Origin: Oceanospirillum maris DSM 6286
GTDB taxonomy: Bacteria; Pseudomonadota; Gammaproteobacteria; Pseudomonadales; Halomonadaceae
Reading direction: 5' to 3'
DNA: 64,000 nucleotides
NCBI RefSeq assembly: GCF_000422865.1
Contig: NZ_KE383936.1
Coordinates: forward strand, 62,001 to 126,000
Shown: positions 19,071-27,135 of the stretch, piece by piece
How the letters are laid out: each line of letters begins with the position of its first letter
How positions within the stretch are numbered: position 1 is the first letter of the stretch
Made by a program: the position numbers and the translations under genes
The notes under the pieces: generated by a model
Seen by the model: the letters and a program-made list of their open reading frames with translations, nothing else
The model's database searches: none
What the model was told of the DNA's origin: nothing

Positions 19071-19979
19071 ATGAATGCTAACCACAGTCATTATAAACCA
19101 AAAATAGCAGTATTATTGGCTGCATATAATGGTAGAAAATGGATTAAAGAACAGATTGATAGCATATTAAATCAAGATAAAGTTAATGTTAATCTTTATA
19201 TTAGTGTTGACTTCTCTAGTGATGGTACACACGAGTTTGTTTTGTCTGAATACGGGGCAAATAAAAAAATCATTGTTTTACCATATGGCGAAAAGTTTGG
19301 TAGTGCGGGGGCGAATTTTATTAGGCTTTTTCGTGATGTTGACTTTTCTTCTTATGATTTTATTGCACTATCGGATCAAGATGATATTTGGATGCCTTAT
19401 AAGCTGAACAGAGCATATGAGAAGATGATCAATAAAATGATCGGAGCTGTATCGAGTAATGTCATCGCTTTTTGGCCGAATGGAAGAGAATCAGTTATAA
19501 AAAAATCATATCCGCAAAGAGCACTTGATTACTTGTTTGAGTCGGCAGGCCCTGGCTGTACCTTTGTGCTTAGAAATGAAGTTGCAAATAAAGTTAAAGC
19601 GTTTTTTTTAGATAATGAAGAAAAAATAAAGAATGTATATCTTCATGATTGGTTGATTTATGCTTTTTGCAGACAGAATAATATAAACTGGCTGATCGAT
19701 GAAGAAGCTTCAATGTATTATCGACAACATGAGTGTAACTCAGTCGGTGCAAATATTGGTTTTTCGGCTTATATTAGCCGATTAAAAAAAATAAACGATG
19801 GTTGGTATTCGAAGCAAGTTAATAATGTTGCCAACGCTATTTTATTTCCAGACAGAAATAAATTAAATTCTCGACTTTATTTGATTAAGAATTTTAATAA
19901 AATACGTAGAAGACGTCGAGATCAAATTATTTTACTACTAGCAGTAATGTTAGGTTTGTTTCATATTAGAACCAATTGA
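19071..19979 (+). CDS. Family 2 glycosyltransferase (rhamnosyltransferase-like)
   Basis: A 302-residue GT-A fold transferase. The start IAVLLAAYNGRKWIKEQIDS is the GT2 nucleotide-binding strand, and the metal-binding motif is LSDQDDIWMPYKL. The middle region (GPGCTFVLRNEVA, VYLHDWLIYAF) matches rhamnosyl- and related surface-polysaccharide transferases. The C-terminus is basic, with a hydrophobic last 20 residues that may touch the membrane. The donor sugar cannot be read from sequence; the adjacent rmlD makes dTDP-rhamnose a reasonable guess. Confidence 0.82.
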   Translation: MNANHSHYKPKIAVLLAAYNGRKWIKEQIDSILNQDKVNVNLYISVDFSSDGTHEFVLSEYGANKKIIVLPYGEKFGSAGANFIRLFRDVDFSSYDFIALSDQDDIWMPYKLNRAYEKMINKMIGAVSSNVIAFWPNGRESVIKKSYPQRALDYLFESAGPGCTFVLRNEVANKVKAFFLDNEEKIKNVYLHDWLIYAFCRQNNINWLIDEEASMYYRQHECNSVGANIGFSAYISRLKKINDGWYSKQVNNVANAILFPDRNKLNSRLYLIKNFNKIRRRRRDQIILLLAVMLGLFHIRTN

Positions 19980-19992
19980 TTGGAGCCAAGTC

Positions 19993-21255
19993 ATGAGGCT
20001 GACTTTTAATCGACGTCACTCAAAGTGGTATGAATTACTAATATTTAGTAGTGCTTTTCATGCTATATTAGGGTTGTTTTTAGTTGTTTTTGCACCTTTT
20101 TTTATTTTTCTTTCTCTACATGAGATGGAAAATGTTTTTCCTACATTGCTTTATAATTGCTCTTCATTTTTTGTCGTTTTTTATCTTTGTTATAAGGTGC
20201 AACATTTTCCTGGGGCAAGAAGTTTACCAGTATTTGTAGCGATTCCATGTATCGTTTGGGGATTGTTTGGACTGATATTTTATATTATTCACTCTTATGT
20301 TGTTTGGGAGTTAATAGCTTCTAGTTATTTTATATCTATTATTTGGAATAGTGCTAATTATTTCTTAAGTCAACGGTTTGGGCGATTAAAAATTGCAATT
20401 GTTCCCTATGGTCGGGCTCTTCAGCTGATTGGTAATATTCATGTTAATAGCCACGTGTTAGAAAAATGTGACCTTGAAGACCGACGGTTTGATGCTGTTG
20501 TTGCGGATCTTCATGCCAAGGAACTCTCTCCTGAGTGGGAGAGATTTCTTGCACGTTGTACACTTGCTCATATTCCTGTGCTTCATTTTAAACAAGTAGA
20601 AGAGGCTCTAACAGGAAAAGTTAGGATAGAGCACTTAGCAGAAAACCATTTTGGTAATTTATTGCCTTCGGGTTTTTACCTAGGTTTCAAAAGATTTTAT
20701 GATACGCTAGCTGTTATACTGTTATCACCTATTCTTTTACCCTTTGTTATTGTTATTGGTATCCTAATAAAGATGGATTCAAATGGCCCTGTTTTTTTTG
20801 TTCAAAATAGAATGGGGTATCGTGGTGAAGTGTTTAAGGTCTTTAAGTTTAGAAGTATGATACACCTATCAACCGGACGTGATTTTACTGAGTTAGGCGA
20901 GGATCCAAGAATTACCAAATTCGGAAAATTTATAAGGAAATATAGAATAGATGAAATACCACAACTGATAAATATAGTTAAAGGTGATATGAGTTTTATT
21001 GGTCCAAGACCAGAATCATTGAAACTATCTGAATGGTATGAGCGAGATATCCCTTTCTTTAGTTATAGGCATGTCGTTAGACCTGGTATTTCTGGGTGGG
21101 CTCAAGTCAATCAAGGCTATGCGGCTGAATTAACAGGTATGACAAATAAATTGCAATATGACTTTTATTATATAAAGAATTTTTCAATTTGGCTTGATGT
21201 GCTTATAGCGTTAAAAACAGTCAGAACCATAGCTACAGGCTATGGTGCTAGATAA
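19993..21255 (+). CDS. Undecaprenyl-phosphate sugar phosphotransferase (bacterial sugar transferase family)
   Basis: Transfers the first sugar-phosphate of a polysaccharide repeat unit to undecaprenyl phosphate at the inner membrane. The 420-residue protein has four N-terminal membrane segments within residues 1-120, a degenerate NAD-type middle region, a further membrane helix near 235, and the catalytic bacterial_transf domain: KRFYDTLAVILLSP, NRMGYRGEVFKVFKFRSM, KYRIDEIPQLINIVKGDMS, IGPRPE and VRPGISGWAQVN. This is the WbaP/WcaJ (polyisoprenyl-phosphate hexose-1-phosphate transferase) layout. The sugar is probably glucose or galactose, given galU and pgi next door. Confidence 0.88.
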   Translation: MRLTFNRRHSKWYELLIFSSAFHAILGLFLVVFAPFFIFLSLHEMENVFPTLLYNCSSFFVVFYLCYKVQHFPGARSLPVFVAIPCIVWGLFGLIFYIIHSYVVWELIASSYFISIIWNSANYFLSQRFGRLKIAIVPYGRALQLIGNIHVNSHVLEKCDLEDRRFDAVVADLHAKELSPEWERFLARCTLAHIPVLHFKQVEEALTGKVRIEHLAENHFGNLLPSGFYLGFKRFYDTLAVILLSPILLPFVIVIGILIKMDSNGPVFFVQNRMGYRGEVFKVFKFRSMIHLSTGRDFTELGEDPRITKFGKFIRKYRIDEIPQLINIVKGDMSFIGPRPESLKLSEWYERDIPFFSYRHVVRPGISGWAQVNQGYAAELTGMTNKLQYDFYYIKNFSIWLDVLIALKTVRTIATGYGAR

Positions 21256-21283
21256 CATGAAACGGATTAGTAAGGAGTCCACC

Positions 21284-22140
21284 TTGTTGAAAAAAGCGAT
21301 TATTCCTGTCGCTGGCCTAGGTACACGATTGTTACCAATCAGTAAATCGATACCTAACTAGTCCCTGTGGTAGATAGGCCATTAATTCAGCATATTGTAG
21401 AAGAAGTTTTATCATCAGGTATAACTGAAATAATTTTAGTTACAAGATCTGGTAAGTCTGCAATTGAAAATCATTTTAATCGACTGGATGAAGTGGAATC
21501 TTTACTTAAAGAGAAAGGCAAAAATGAGCTGTTGGAGCGGCTGAACTCTAGCATATATGATGAGCTTAATATTGTAAGTATAAGACAAGATAGGGCATTA
21601 GGACTTGGGCATGCGATCTATTGTGCACAGCATCTTATTAGCCCTGATGAAAATTTTGCAGTGATTCTTCCTGATGTACTAATAAAAAACAGAACAGAAT
21701 GTCAGTCAATATCGACAGATCTTGCGAAAATGGTTGAAGCATCTAATGTAACTCAATCAGCGCAAATCATGGTTCATGAAGTTGCTCCAACTGAAGTGGA
21801 GCAGTATGGCATAGTCGACTGTAAGGGTGTGGCGCTATCTCCAGGTGAGTCAACGCCAATATACAATCTGGTAGAAAAACCTACTCAGGATAAAGCGCCA
21901 AGTTGTTTATCTGTTGTCGGAAGGTATATCTTACCGGGCCGTATTATGGCAACACTTGGTAAAACAACGGCAGGTGTTGGTGGTGAGATACAATTGACAG
22001 ATGCTATCTCTAGCTTAATAGCCTCAGGTTACCCTGTTGATGCCTATAGCATGACAAGTAGAGTCTTTGATTGCGGTAATATTAAAGGCTGGGCTAATGC
22101 AAATTATATTTTGGCTAAAGAAGCAGGACTAATTGATTAG
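21284..22140 (+). pseudogene. galU: UTP-glucose-1-phosphate uridylyltransferase, disrupted by a frameshift near the 5' end
   Basis: GalU makes UDP-glucose from glucose-1-phosphate and UTP. A TTG start at 21284 follows AAGGAG and gives LLKKAIIPVAGLGTRLLPIS, the GalU N-terminus, but the frame hits TAG at 21359-21361. The rest of GalU (VVDRPLIQHIVEE to the end at 22140) continues in another frame with no further lesion. Between them the expected PKEMLP codons are replaced: only 8 bases (AACTAGTC) stand where 12 are expected, losing the phosphate-binding Lys. A protein from the GTG at 21367 would lack the nucleotide-binding loop. Either a recent mutation or an assembly error. Confidence 0.85.
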
Positions 22141-22183
22141 TCTTTTAAAAATTTAAGATATATAGCCTTGATGTGTGGAGTTT

Positions 22184-23821
22184 ATGGCAAAAAATAATTT
22201 GCTAACTGAAAGAAAAGCATTTCAGTTTTTAAAGGAAAATGCTGAAAATATACCTCATATAGCAGAGATATTTGATAAGCAACCTGCAAGAGGTAAAGAT
22301 TATATTATCCAGACAGAGGGTATTACGCTTGATATAAGCAAGCAAAGAGTAAATGATGATTCAATAAAATTATTATGTGATCTTTATTATGAGTCAAATG
22401 TTCCAGAACATATTAAAATGTTATTCAATGGTAGCTTAGTCAATAAGAGTGAAGACCGTGCTGCATTACATACCCAGCTACGGGTACCAAAAGAGAAGCA
22501 AAAAGAAAGCTATAATATAGTTAATGATCAATTAGACCATATGGAGCTAATTGTTAATCAAATACACAATGGCACTTGGCGTGGTTTTTCAGGAAAACGA
22601 ATAACAGATGTTGTTAATTTGGGTGTGGGTGGTAGTGATTTAGGGCCATTAATGGTCTGCCATGCTCTGAGAGAGTACTCTTTACCATCAGTTGGTTCTT
22701 TAAATGTACATTTTGCATCGACTATTGATGGCAGCCAATTATTTGGCTTATTAAAGGATTTAAAACCTGAAACCACAGTATTCCTTATAGCATCAAAATC
22801 GTTCACAACTATAGATACATTATCCAATGCAAATACAGCACGGTCATGGCTTCTTAGCGTATGTCCTAATAAAGAGTTGATGCTACGCTGTCATTTTATT
22901 GGTATATCTTCTTCTGCAGAAAAGATGAGCGAGTGGGGCATTGTAGAGAAGAATCAGCTATCAATATGGGACTGGGTCGGCGGGCGTTACTCGCTGTGGT
23001 CTTCCGTTGGCTTATCTATTGCTCTTGCTTTAGGTATGCCTTTGTTTCGGGAGCTTTTGAAGGGTGCCCATAGTTTAGATGAGCACTACCGAACGAGTCC
23101 CCCAGAGAAAAATATACCGGTGATGATGGCTCTTATTGGTATTTGGAATGTTAATATACTCAATATTAAAGCTCAGGCGATTCTTCCTTATGATGGTCGT
23201 CTTAAATACTTTCCTTCTTACCTCACTCAACTAGAAATGGAAAGTAATGGTAAGTCGGTTACACAAGATGGCGAGCCTATCGATTACTCAACATGCCCTA
23301 TTTTATGGGGAGAAGTTGGTGCTAATGCACAGCATGCGTTTTATCAATTACTACACCAAGGTACGCAATCTGTAGCGGCTGACTTTATTCTGGCAGCCAA
23401 GCGATATGATACGAATCAAGATGACTCACATAAAAATTCTTTAGTTGCGCAGCATGAACTGAATATATCAAACTGCTTAGCTCAATCAAGAGTTCTTGCT
23501 TTTGGTAACTACGCAATAGGAAATAATTCAAACCCATTTAGAAATTATCCAGGTAATCAGCCTTCTTCAACGTTAGTATTGCCAAAACTAGATGCATTTA
23601 CCTTAGGTAGTTTGATCGCTTGTTATGAACATAAAGTATTTACTCAGGCTGTTATTTGGGGCATTAACCCGTTTGATCAATGGGGTGTTGAGCTTGGTAA
23701 GCAAGTTGCATCACAGTTGAAATGTCTGTTCTCTGAAGACAATGAGCCTAATAAAGCTGGAGCGCTTGATAGCTCCACTTTAGCCCTAGCGAGTATGATT
23801 CAAGACTTCAGGAAAGAATAG
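22184..23821 (+). CDS. pgi: Glucose-6-phosphate isomerase
   Basis: Interconverts glucose-6-phosphate and fructose-6-phosphate; in this setting it links central metabolism to the sugar-nucleotide supply. The 545-residue sequence has VNLGVGGSDLGP, ASKSFTT, WDWVGGRYSLWS, and the active-site block LTQLEMESNGKSV, ending with GVELGKQVA. I start at MAKNNLLTE; GGAG lies only three bases before this ATG, and a GTG three codons earlier is possible. The gene is AT-rich like the rest of the polysaccharide cluster, so it may be a cluster-borne copy. Confidence 0.95.
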   Translation: MAKNNLLTERKAFQFLKENAENIPHIAEIFDKQPARGKDYIIQTEGITLDISKQRVNDDSIKLLCDLYYESNVPEHIKMLFNGSLVNKSEDRAALHTQLRVPKEKQKESYNIVNDQLDHMELIVNQIHNGTWRGFSGKRITDVVNLGVGGSDLGPLMVCHALREYSLPSVGSLNVHFASTIDGSQLFGLLKDLKPETTVFLIASKSFTTIDTLSNANTARSWLLSVCPNKELMLRCHFIGISSSAEKMSEWGIVEKNQLSIWDWVGGRYSLWSSVGLSIALALGMPLFRELLKGAHSLDEHYRTSPPEKNIPVMMALIGIWNVNILNIKAQAILPYDGRLKYFPSYLTQLEMESNGKSVTQDGEPIDYSTCPILWGEVGANAQHAFYQLLHQGTQSVAADFILAAKRYDTNQDDSHKNSLVAQHELNISNCLAQSRVLAFGNYAIGNNSNPFRNYPGNQPSSTLVLPKLDAFTLGSLIACYEHKVFTQAVIWGINPFDQWGVELGKQVASQLKCLFSEDNEPNKAGALDSSTLALASMIQDFRKE

Positions 23822-23825
23822 AATA

Positions 23826-25166
23826 ATGAAAATTCGTATTTTAGGCGACGGCCTTGAGGCTTGGACGATCGCTGCAGTATTTGCCTCAACGGGCTGCCAT
23901 GTTGAATTAGCTTCTAATATGAAATTAGCGGTTAATATGACAAGTGCGAGCTTTTTATCCGATATAGAAAAACAAAATAATAGTTTAAAAAATGAACTGG
24001 TAGAACCTGATTTAATACGATTGATTGTAGAGCAAAAAGATAGATTGACCGTTATTCCACAAGATAATGAATACCGTGATCATATTGATATATTGCTAGA
24101 TGCTAGGCTAGATGCCGCTGAAGAAAAGCATTTAATAGCCTTAGAAAGGTATGCAAATTCTTGTTCGGAAAATAATAATTTAGGTGTTTATGTTTTAACG
24201 CAGCCTGTAAAAGTTGGAGCAACAGATGCTCTAGAAGAAAGATTAAAGAATACAGGTTTAACGTGTATTGATTGTGTTTACTGGCCTCTATTTATAGAGT
24301 CTGGGCGTGCTGTCGAGAGCTATGTCACCGCTGAGCGATACATTATTGGCGGAGGTTGTGAAGAGTCTCAAAACAAAATAAAGCAGCTGATACACCCTTT
24401 TAACAGAAATAACTCTAGTATCATGCTTATGCCTGCTAAAGCAGCAGAGATGACAAAGCTCGCGATTAACGGCATGTTAGCCACACGGGTTAGCTTTATG
24501 AATGAGCTAGCGGCCCTGGCAAGTGAACATGAAGTGGATATTGATTTTGTTAGACAAGGCCTAGGATCCGATCCCCGAATAGGCAGCCAGTATCTTTATC
24601 CTGGATGTGGCTTTGGTGGCGACGCTTTTTTAAATACGCTTAATCACCTGAGTGAAGAATTTGAACGAGGCAAAGAAAGTAAGAAATATAATCTGTTATC
24701 GAGCGTGTGGGAAATAAACCAACAGCAAAAAGACCTGCTTTTCCAAAAATTCTGGCGCTACTTTAATGCCGATATAAAAGGGTGTTCCGTCGCTATTTGG
24801 GGGTGTGCTTTTAAGCCAGAAACGGCAAGCATTATTGGCAGTGCTGCACTTGAGCTAATTCCATCATTACTGGCACATGATGTCTTTATCAAAATATATG
24901 ATCCGATCGCCGCCAATAGTGTGCAGAGCTGGTTAGGCGAACACCCTCTGGTGGAGTACAGCTCAAGTCCGGAGGAATCGGCGCAGGATGTTAACGCGAT
25001 TATGCTGCTCACGGATTGGAAGATTTTTTGGAATTTGGACTTAAGGTCAATCGCTAAGTTGATGCGAACGCCTCTGCTGTTAGATGGTAGAAATATCTAT
25101 GATCCTGAACAAGCAAGGACTAGCGGCCTAATCTATTCAGGCATTGGCCGTGGCGAGACTATTTGA
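23826..25166 (+). CDS. UDP-glucose/GDP-mannose dehydrogenase family protein lacking the catalytic cysteine
   Basis: A 446-residue homologue of the enzymes that oxidise UDP-glucose to UDP-glucuronate. The central helix with the family Lys and Asn is kept (AAEMTKLAINGMLATRVSFMNE), as are AFKPET and LLDGRNIYDP. The catalytic loop, usually GFGGSCFPKD, reads GFGGDAFLNT: Ala267 replaces the nucleophilic Cys, and the following Pro, Lys and Asp are changed. The N-terminal dinucleotide motif is also altered (GDGLEA in place of GxGxxG). It may be a pseudoenzyme or have another role. It begins four bases after pgi and ends the cluster. Confidence 0.8.
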   Translation: MKIRILGDGLEAWTIAAVFASTGCHVELASNMKLAVNMTSASFLSDIEKQNNSLKNELVEPDLIRLIVEQKDRLTVIPQDNEYRDHIDILLDARLDAAEEKHLIALERYANSCSENNNLGVYVLTQPVKVGATDALEERLKNTGLTCIDCVYWPLFIESGRAVESYVTAERYIIGGGCEESQNKIKQLIHPFNRNNSSIMLMPAKAAEMTKLAINGMLATRVSFMNELAALASEHEVDIDFVRQGLGSDPRIGSQYLYPGCGFGGDAFLNTLNHLSEEFERGKESKKYNLLSSVWEINQQQKDLLFQKFWRYFNADIKGCSVAIWGCAFKPETASIIGSAALELIPSLLAHDVFIKIYDPIAANSVQSWLGEHPLVEYSSSPEESAQDVNAIMLLTDWKIFWNLDLRSIAKLMRTPLLLDGRNIYDPEQARTSGLIYSGIGRGETI

Positions 25167-25285
25167 AATATGTGTCACCCCCTAGAGGGTTAGCTATTTT
25201 CCCCTTCTCATGTCATTTAATGATTTCAGAGAATAGATTTTGATATGCCGGTTTACTGAGCATCTTAATGGTTATTATGGGCCTA

Positions 25286-25360
25286 CTACACGCAGGCATC
25301 CGGCGGGTTTGGGGGGATGGCACGAATCTTGTCATTGGTGAAACGAAACCGTTTTTCCAT
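25286..25360 (-). pseudogene. Truncated tyrosine-recombinase (integrase) N-terminus
   Basis: An ATG preceded by GGAGGAGG opens a 24-codon frame beginning MEKRFRFTND and containing RAIPPNPPDA before a TAG. This strongly resembles the N-terminus of a group of tyrosine integrases ('RFTN.KIRALPPNPPDA...'), which normally continue for about 400 residues. No continuation in any frame is visible downstream. It fits a remnant left when most of an integrase was deleted. The match is from memory of family N-termini, over few residues. Confidence 0.45.
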
Positions 25361-25417
25361 AATCCTCCTCCGAAAGAATGGATATCAGAGAAATAATTTA
25401 TGTTTGAAAAACGGTTT
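25346..25417. repeat. 12-bp inverted repeat around the integrase start
   Basis: AAACCGTTTTTC (25346-25357) and GAAAAACGGTTT (25406-25417) are perfect inverted copies 48 bases apart. One arm falls in codons 2-5 of the integrase remnant and the other upstream of its ribosome-binding site. It could act as a translation-blocking stem or a recombination site. The rest of 25167-25645 contains nothing else I recognise. Confidence 0.5.
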
Positions 25418-25645
25418 GTTACGGCTTAGGACGTTAATAGATGTCGCGGTACTAGGTCTGGATTCCAAACCCATGTAGATTTAACCACCGATATTACATC
25501 AAACCTTGTCGACTTATAGAATAATAACGTTGCGGTTCCGCGCCCTACCTGACAAGTTCGTACATGGTTCTTCTCGAAGGGGGTTAATTAAGAGGTATCT
25601 AATGCATGTATGTACAACTTGAAACGGCTTTTATCATCATAGGCC

Positions 25646-25975
25646 TCAGCGATGTATAGCCGCACCTCCACATTTAATATGGCCGAATACCATACCGGTA
25701 ACATATAGAACGTCGAGGGGTCTAGGAATGTCAGTTAAGGGGCGAGCTAAGATTTCTTCTAGTGCGCGTTTTTCATCTTCCAGACATTCCGCCCGTTCCT
25801 TCGCCTGATTAAACAGTTGTTTTTCCCAGCAGGGATATATCTCCCAAGTAGGCTCAACTTGATCCGCAAGAAAGCATCCTGAATAGGTTGTATTCCGTAC
25901 GAAATAGACCTCCTGGCCACAGTCAAAACAGTGAGTAAGGAACAGGTTCTGTGTTTCACTTACATCATTACCCAT
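25646..25975 (-). CDS. Hypothetical protein with paired cysteines
   Basis: A frame of about 109 residues from ATG 25975, or 135 from a TTG at 26053. The product has THCFDCGQEVYF (a CxxC knuckle) and further cysteines in SGCFL, YPCWEK and IKCGGA, suggesting metal binding. A central helix (QAKERAECLEDEKRALEEIL) and a PRPLDVLYVTG segment follow. I recognise no family. No clear ribosome-binding site marks the start. It is divergent from the Abi_2 gene and lies in the accessory patch near tRNA-Leu. Confidence 0.5.
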   Translation of the reverse strand: MGNDVSETQNLFLTHCFDCGQEVYFVRNTTYSGCFLADQVEPTWEIYPCWEKQLFNQAKERAECLEDEKRALEEILARPLTDIPRPLDVLYVTGMVFGHIKCGGAAIHR

Positions 25976-26094
25976 ATCTGATGAGTTGCATCCTGCGCTG
26001 TGCAGAATTAAAATGAACTCAACATAACCGCCACGCCTATCGAAGAAGCGCAACCTTGGCGGTTTTTTTATGCCTATCTGGAGCTGAATGACTC

Positions 26095-27018
26095 ATGGTT
26101 GAGGATTATAAGAAGCCAGCGCTAACATTTTCTGAGCAACTGGATCACCTGAAGCACAGGGGACTGGTTATTGATAATGAAGATGAGGCGTTGCGCCAGT
26201 TATCCTCTATCAGCTACTACCGTCTTAGCGGTTATTGGTATCCATTCCGAGAAAGGGATGCTCAAGGGCTGATTGGCAGTCGTTTCATTAAGGGGGCTCG
26301 GTTCGATCAGGCTATTGAGTTATATGTGTTTGATAGGAAGCTTCGCTCACTGACTCTCGATGCCTTAGAGCGGATTGAAGTTGCAGTACGTACTCAGATT
26401 ACCTACCACATGGGGCATAAGTACGGAGCCTTTGGCCACACTGATGCAAGTAACTTTCACGCCAAATTTGATCATGCCAGGTGGTTAGCAAAGCTGGAGG
26501 AGGAAACCCGTCGATCATCAGATGAGTTCATCCGCCACTATAAAGGCAAATATAATGGCTTCCCCCATGTTCCTGTATGGATGCTGACAGAAGTCATGAG
26601 CTTTGGTGCCTTGTCTTTTTTCTACAAAGGTCTGAGAAATGACCATAAAGCAGGCATTGAAGACAAGAAAGCGGTTGCCCAGCACTTTGGTCTGCATCAC
26701 AAGCGGTTAGGTGACTGGTTGCATACGTTTACTTATGTGCGAAATGTTTGTGCCCATCATAGCCGATTGTGGAACCGCAAATTGGCTATTCTACCTGATA
26801 AAGCAAAGCTTCCAGAATGGTCTCCACCGATTACTCCCCGAAATGACCGTGTCTTCTATGTATTACTGATGCTTAGGCACTTACTACGGCATATTGGTAA
26901 TGATCAAGATTGGGTTGATGACGCTACCGCATTAATTGAGCCGATAACGAGTATTCCGGCTTATCGTATGGCAATGGGGGTTCCAGATGGGTGGCGAGAG
27001 CATCCTCTTTGGGAATAA
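26095..27018 (+). CDS. Abi_2-family (AbiD/AbiF-like) abortive-infection protein
   Basis: A 307-residue cytoplasmic protein of the Abi_2 family, named for lactococcal AbiD/AbiF phage-resistance proteins. The N-terminus has the family block KPALTFSEQLDHLKHRGLVI and LSSISYYRLSGYWYPFRE. ALERIEVAVRTQITYHMG and PVWMLTEVMSFGALSFFYKG follow. Arg216-Asn217 and His221 in RNVCAHHSRLWNR give the R-x4-H motif of HEPN ribonucleases, so RNA cleavage on infection is a reasonable hypothesis. The ATG directly follows an in-frame stop, so no earlier start exists. It is a single gene on the edge of an accessory patch. Confidence 0.88.
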   Translation: MVEDYKKPALTFSEQLDHLKHRGLVIDNEDEALRQLSSISYYRLSGYWYPFRERDAQGLIGSRFIKGARFDQAIELYVFDRKLRSLTLDALERIEVAVRTQITYHMGHKYGAFGHTDASNFHAKFDHARWLAKLEEETRRSSDEFIRHYKGKYNGFPHVPVWMLTEVMSFGALSFFYKGLRNDHKAGIEDKKAVAQHFGLHHKRLGDWLHTFTYVRNVCAHHSRLWNRKLAILPDKAKLPEWSPPITPRNDRVFYVLLMLRHLLRHIGNDQDWVDDATALIEPITSIPAYRMAMGVPDGWREHPLWE

Positions 27019-27135
27019 AGAATAGTTGGCTATTCTTTTCAGCTGTATTTTATATTGGGTTAAAAAAAGCTTTGGGTTAGCATTGACTGATTGCTCAGTT
27101 TATTAAGTGTCTTATGTTAGTTTTTAGGAATCGTT

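Noticed and set aside
25421-25640. Possible attachment site resembling the tRNA-Leu T arm (GGTTTGGAATCC-like segment)
   Set aside because: Similarity is only to the generic T-loop pattern; no run identical to the tRNA 3' end was found.
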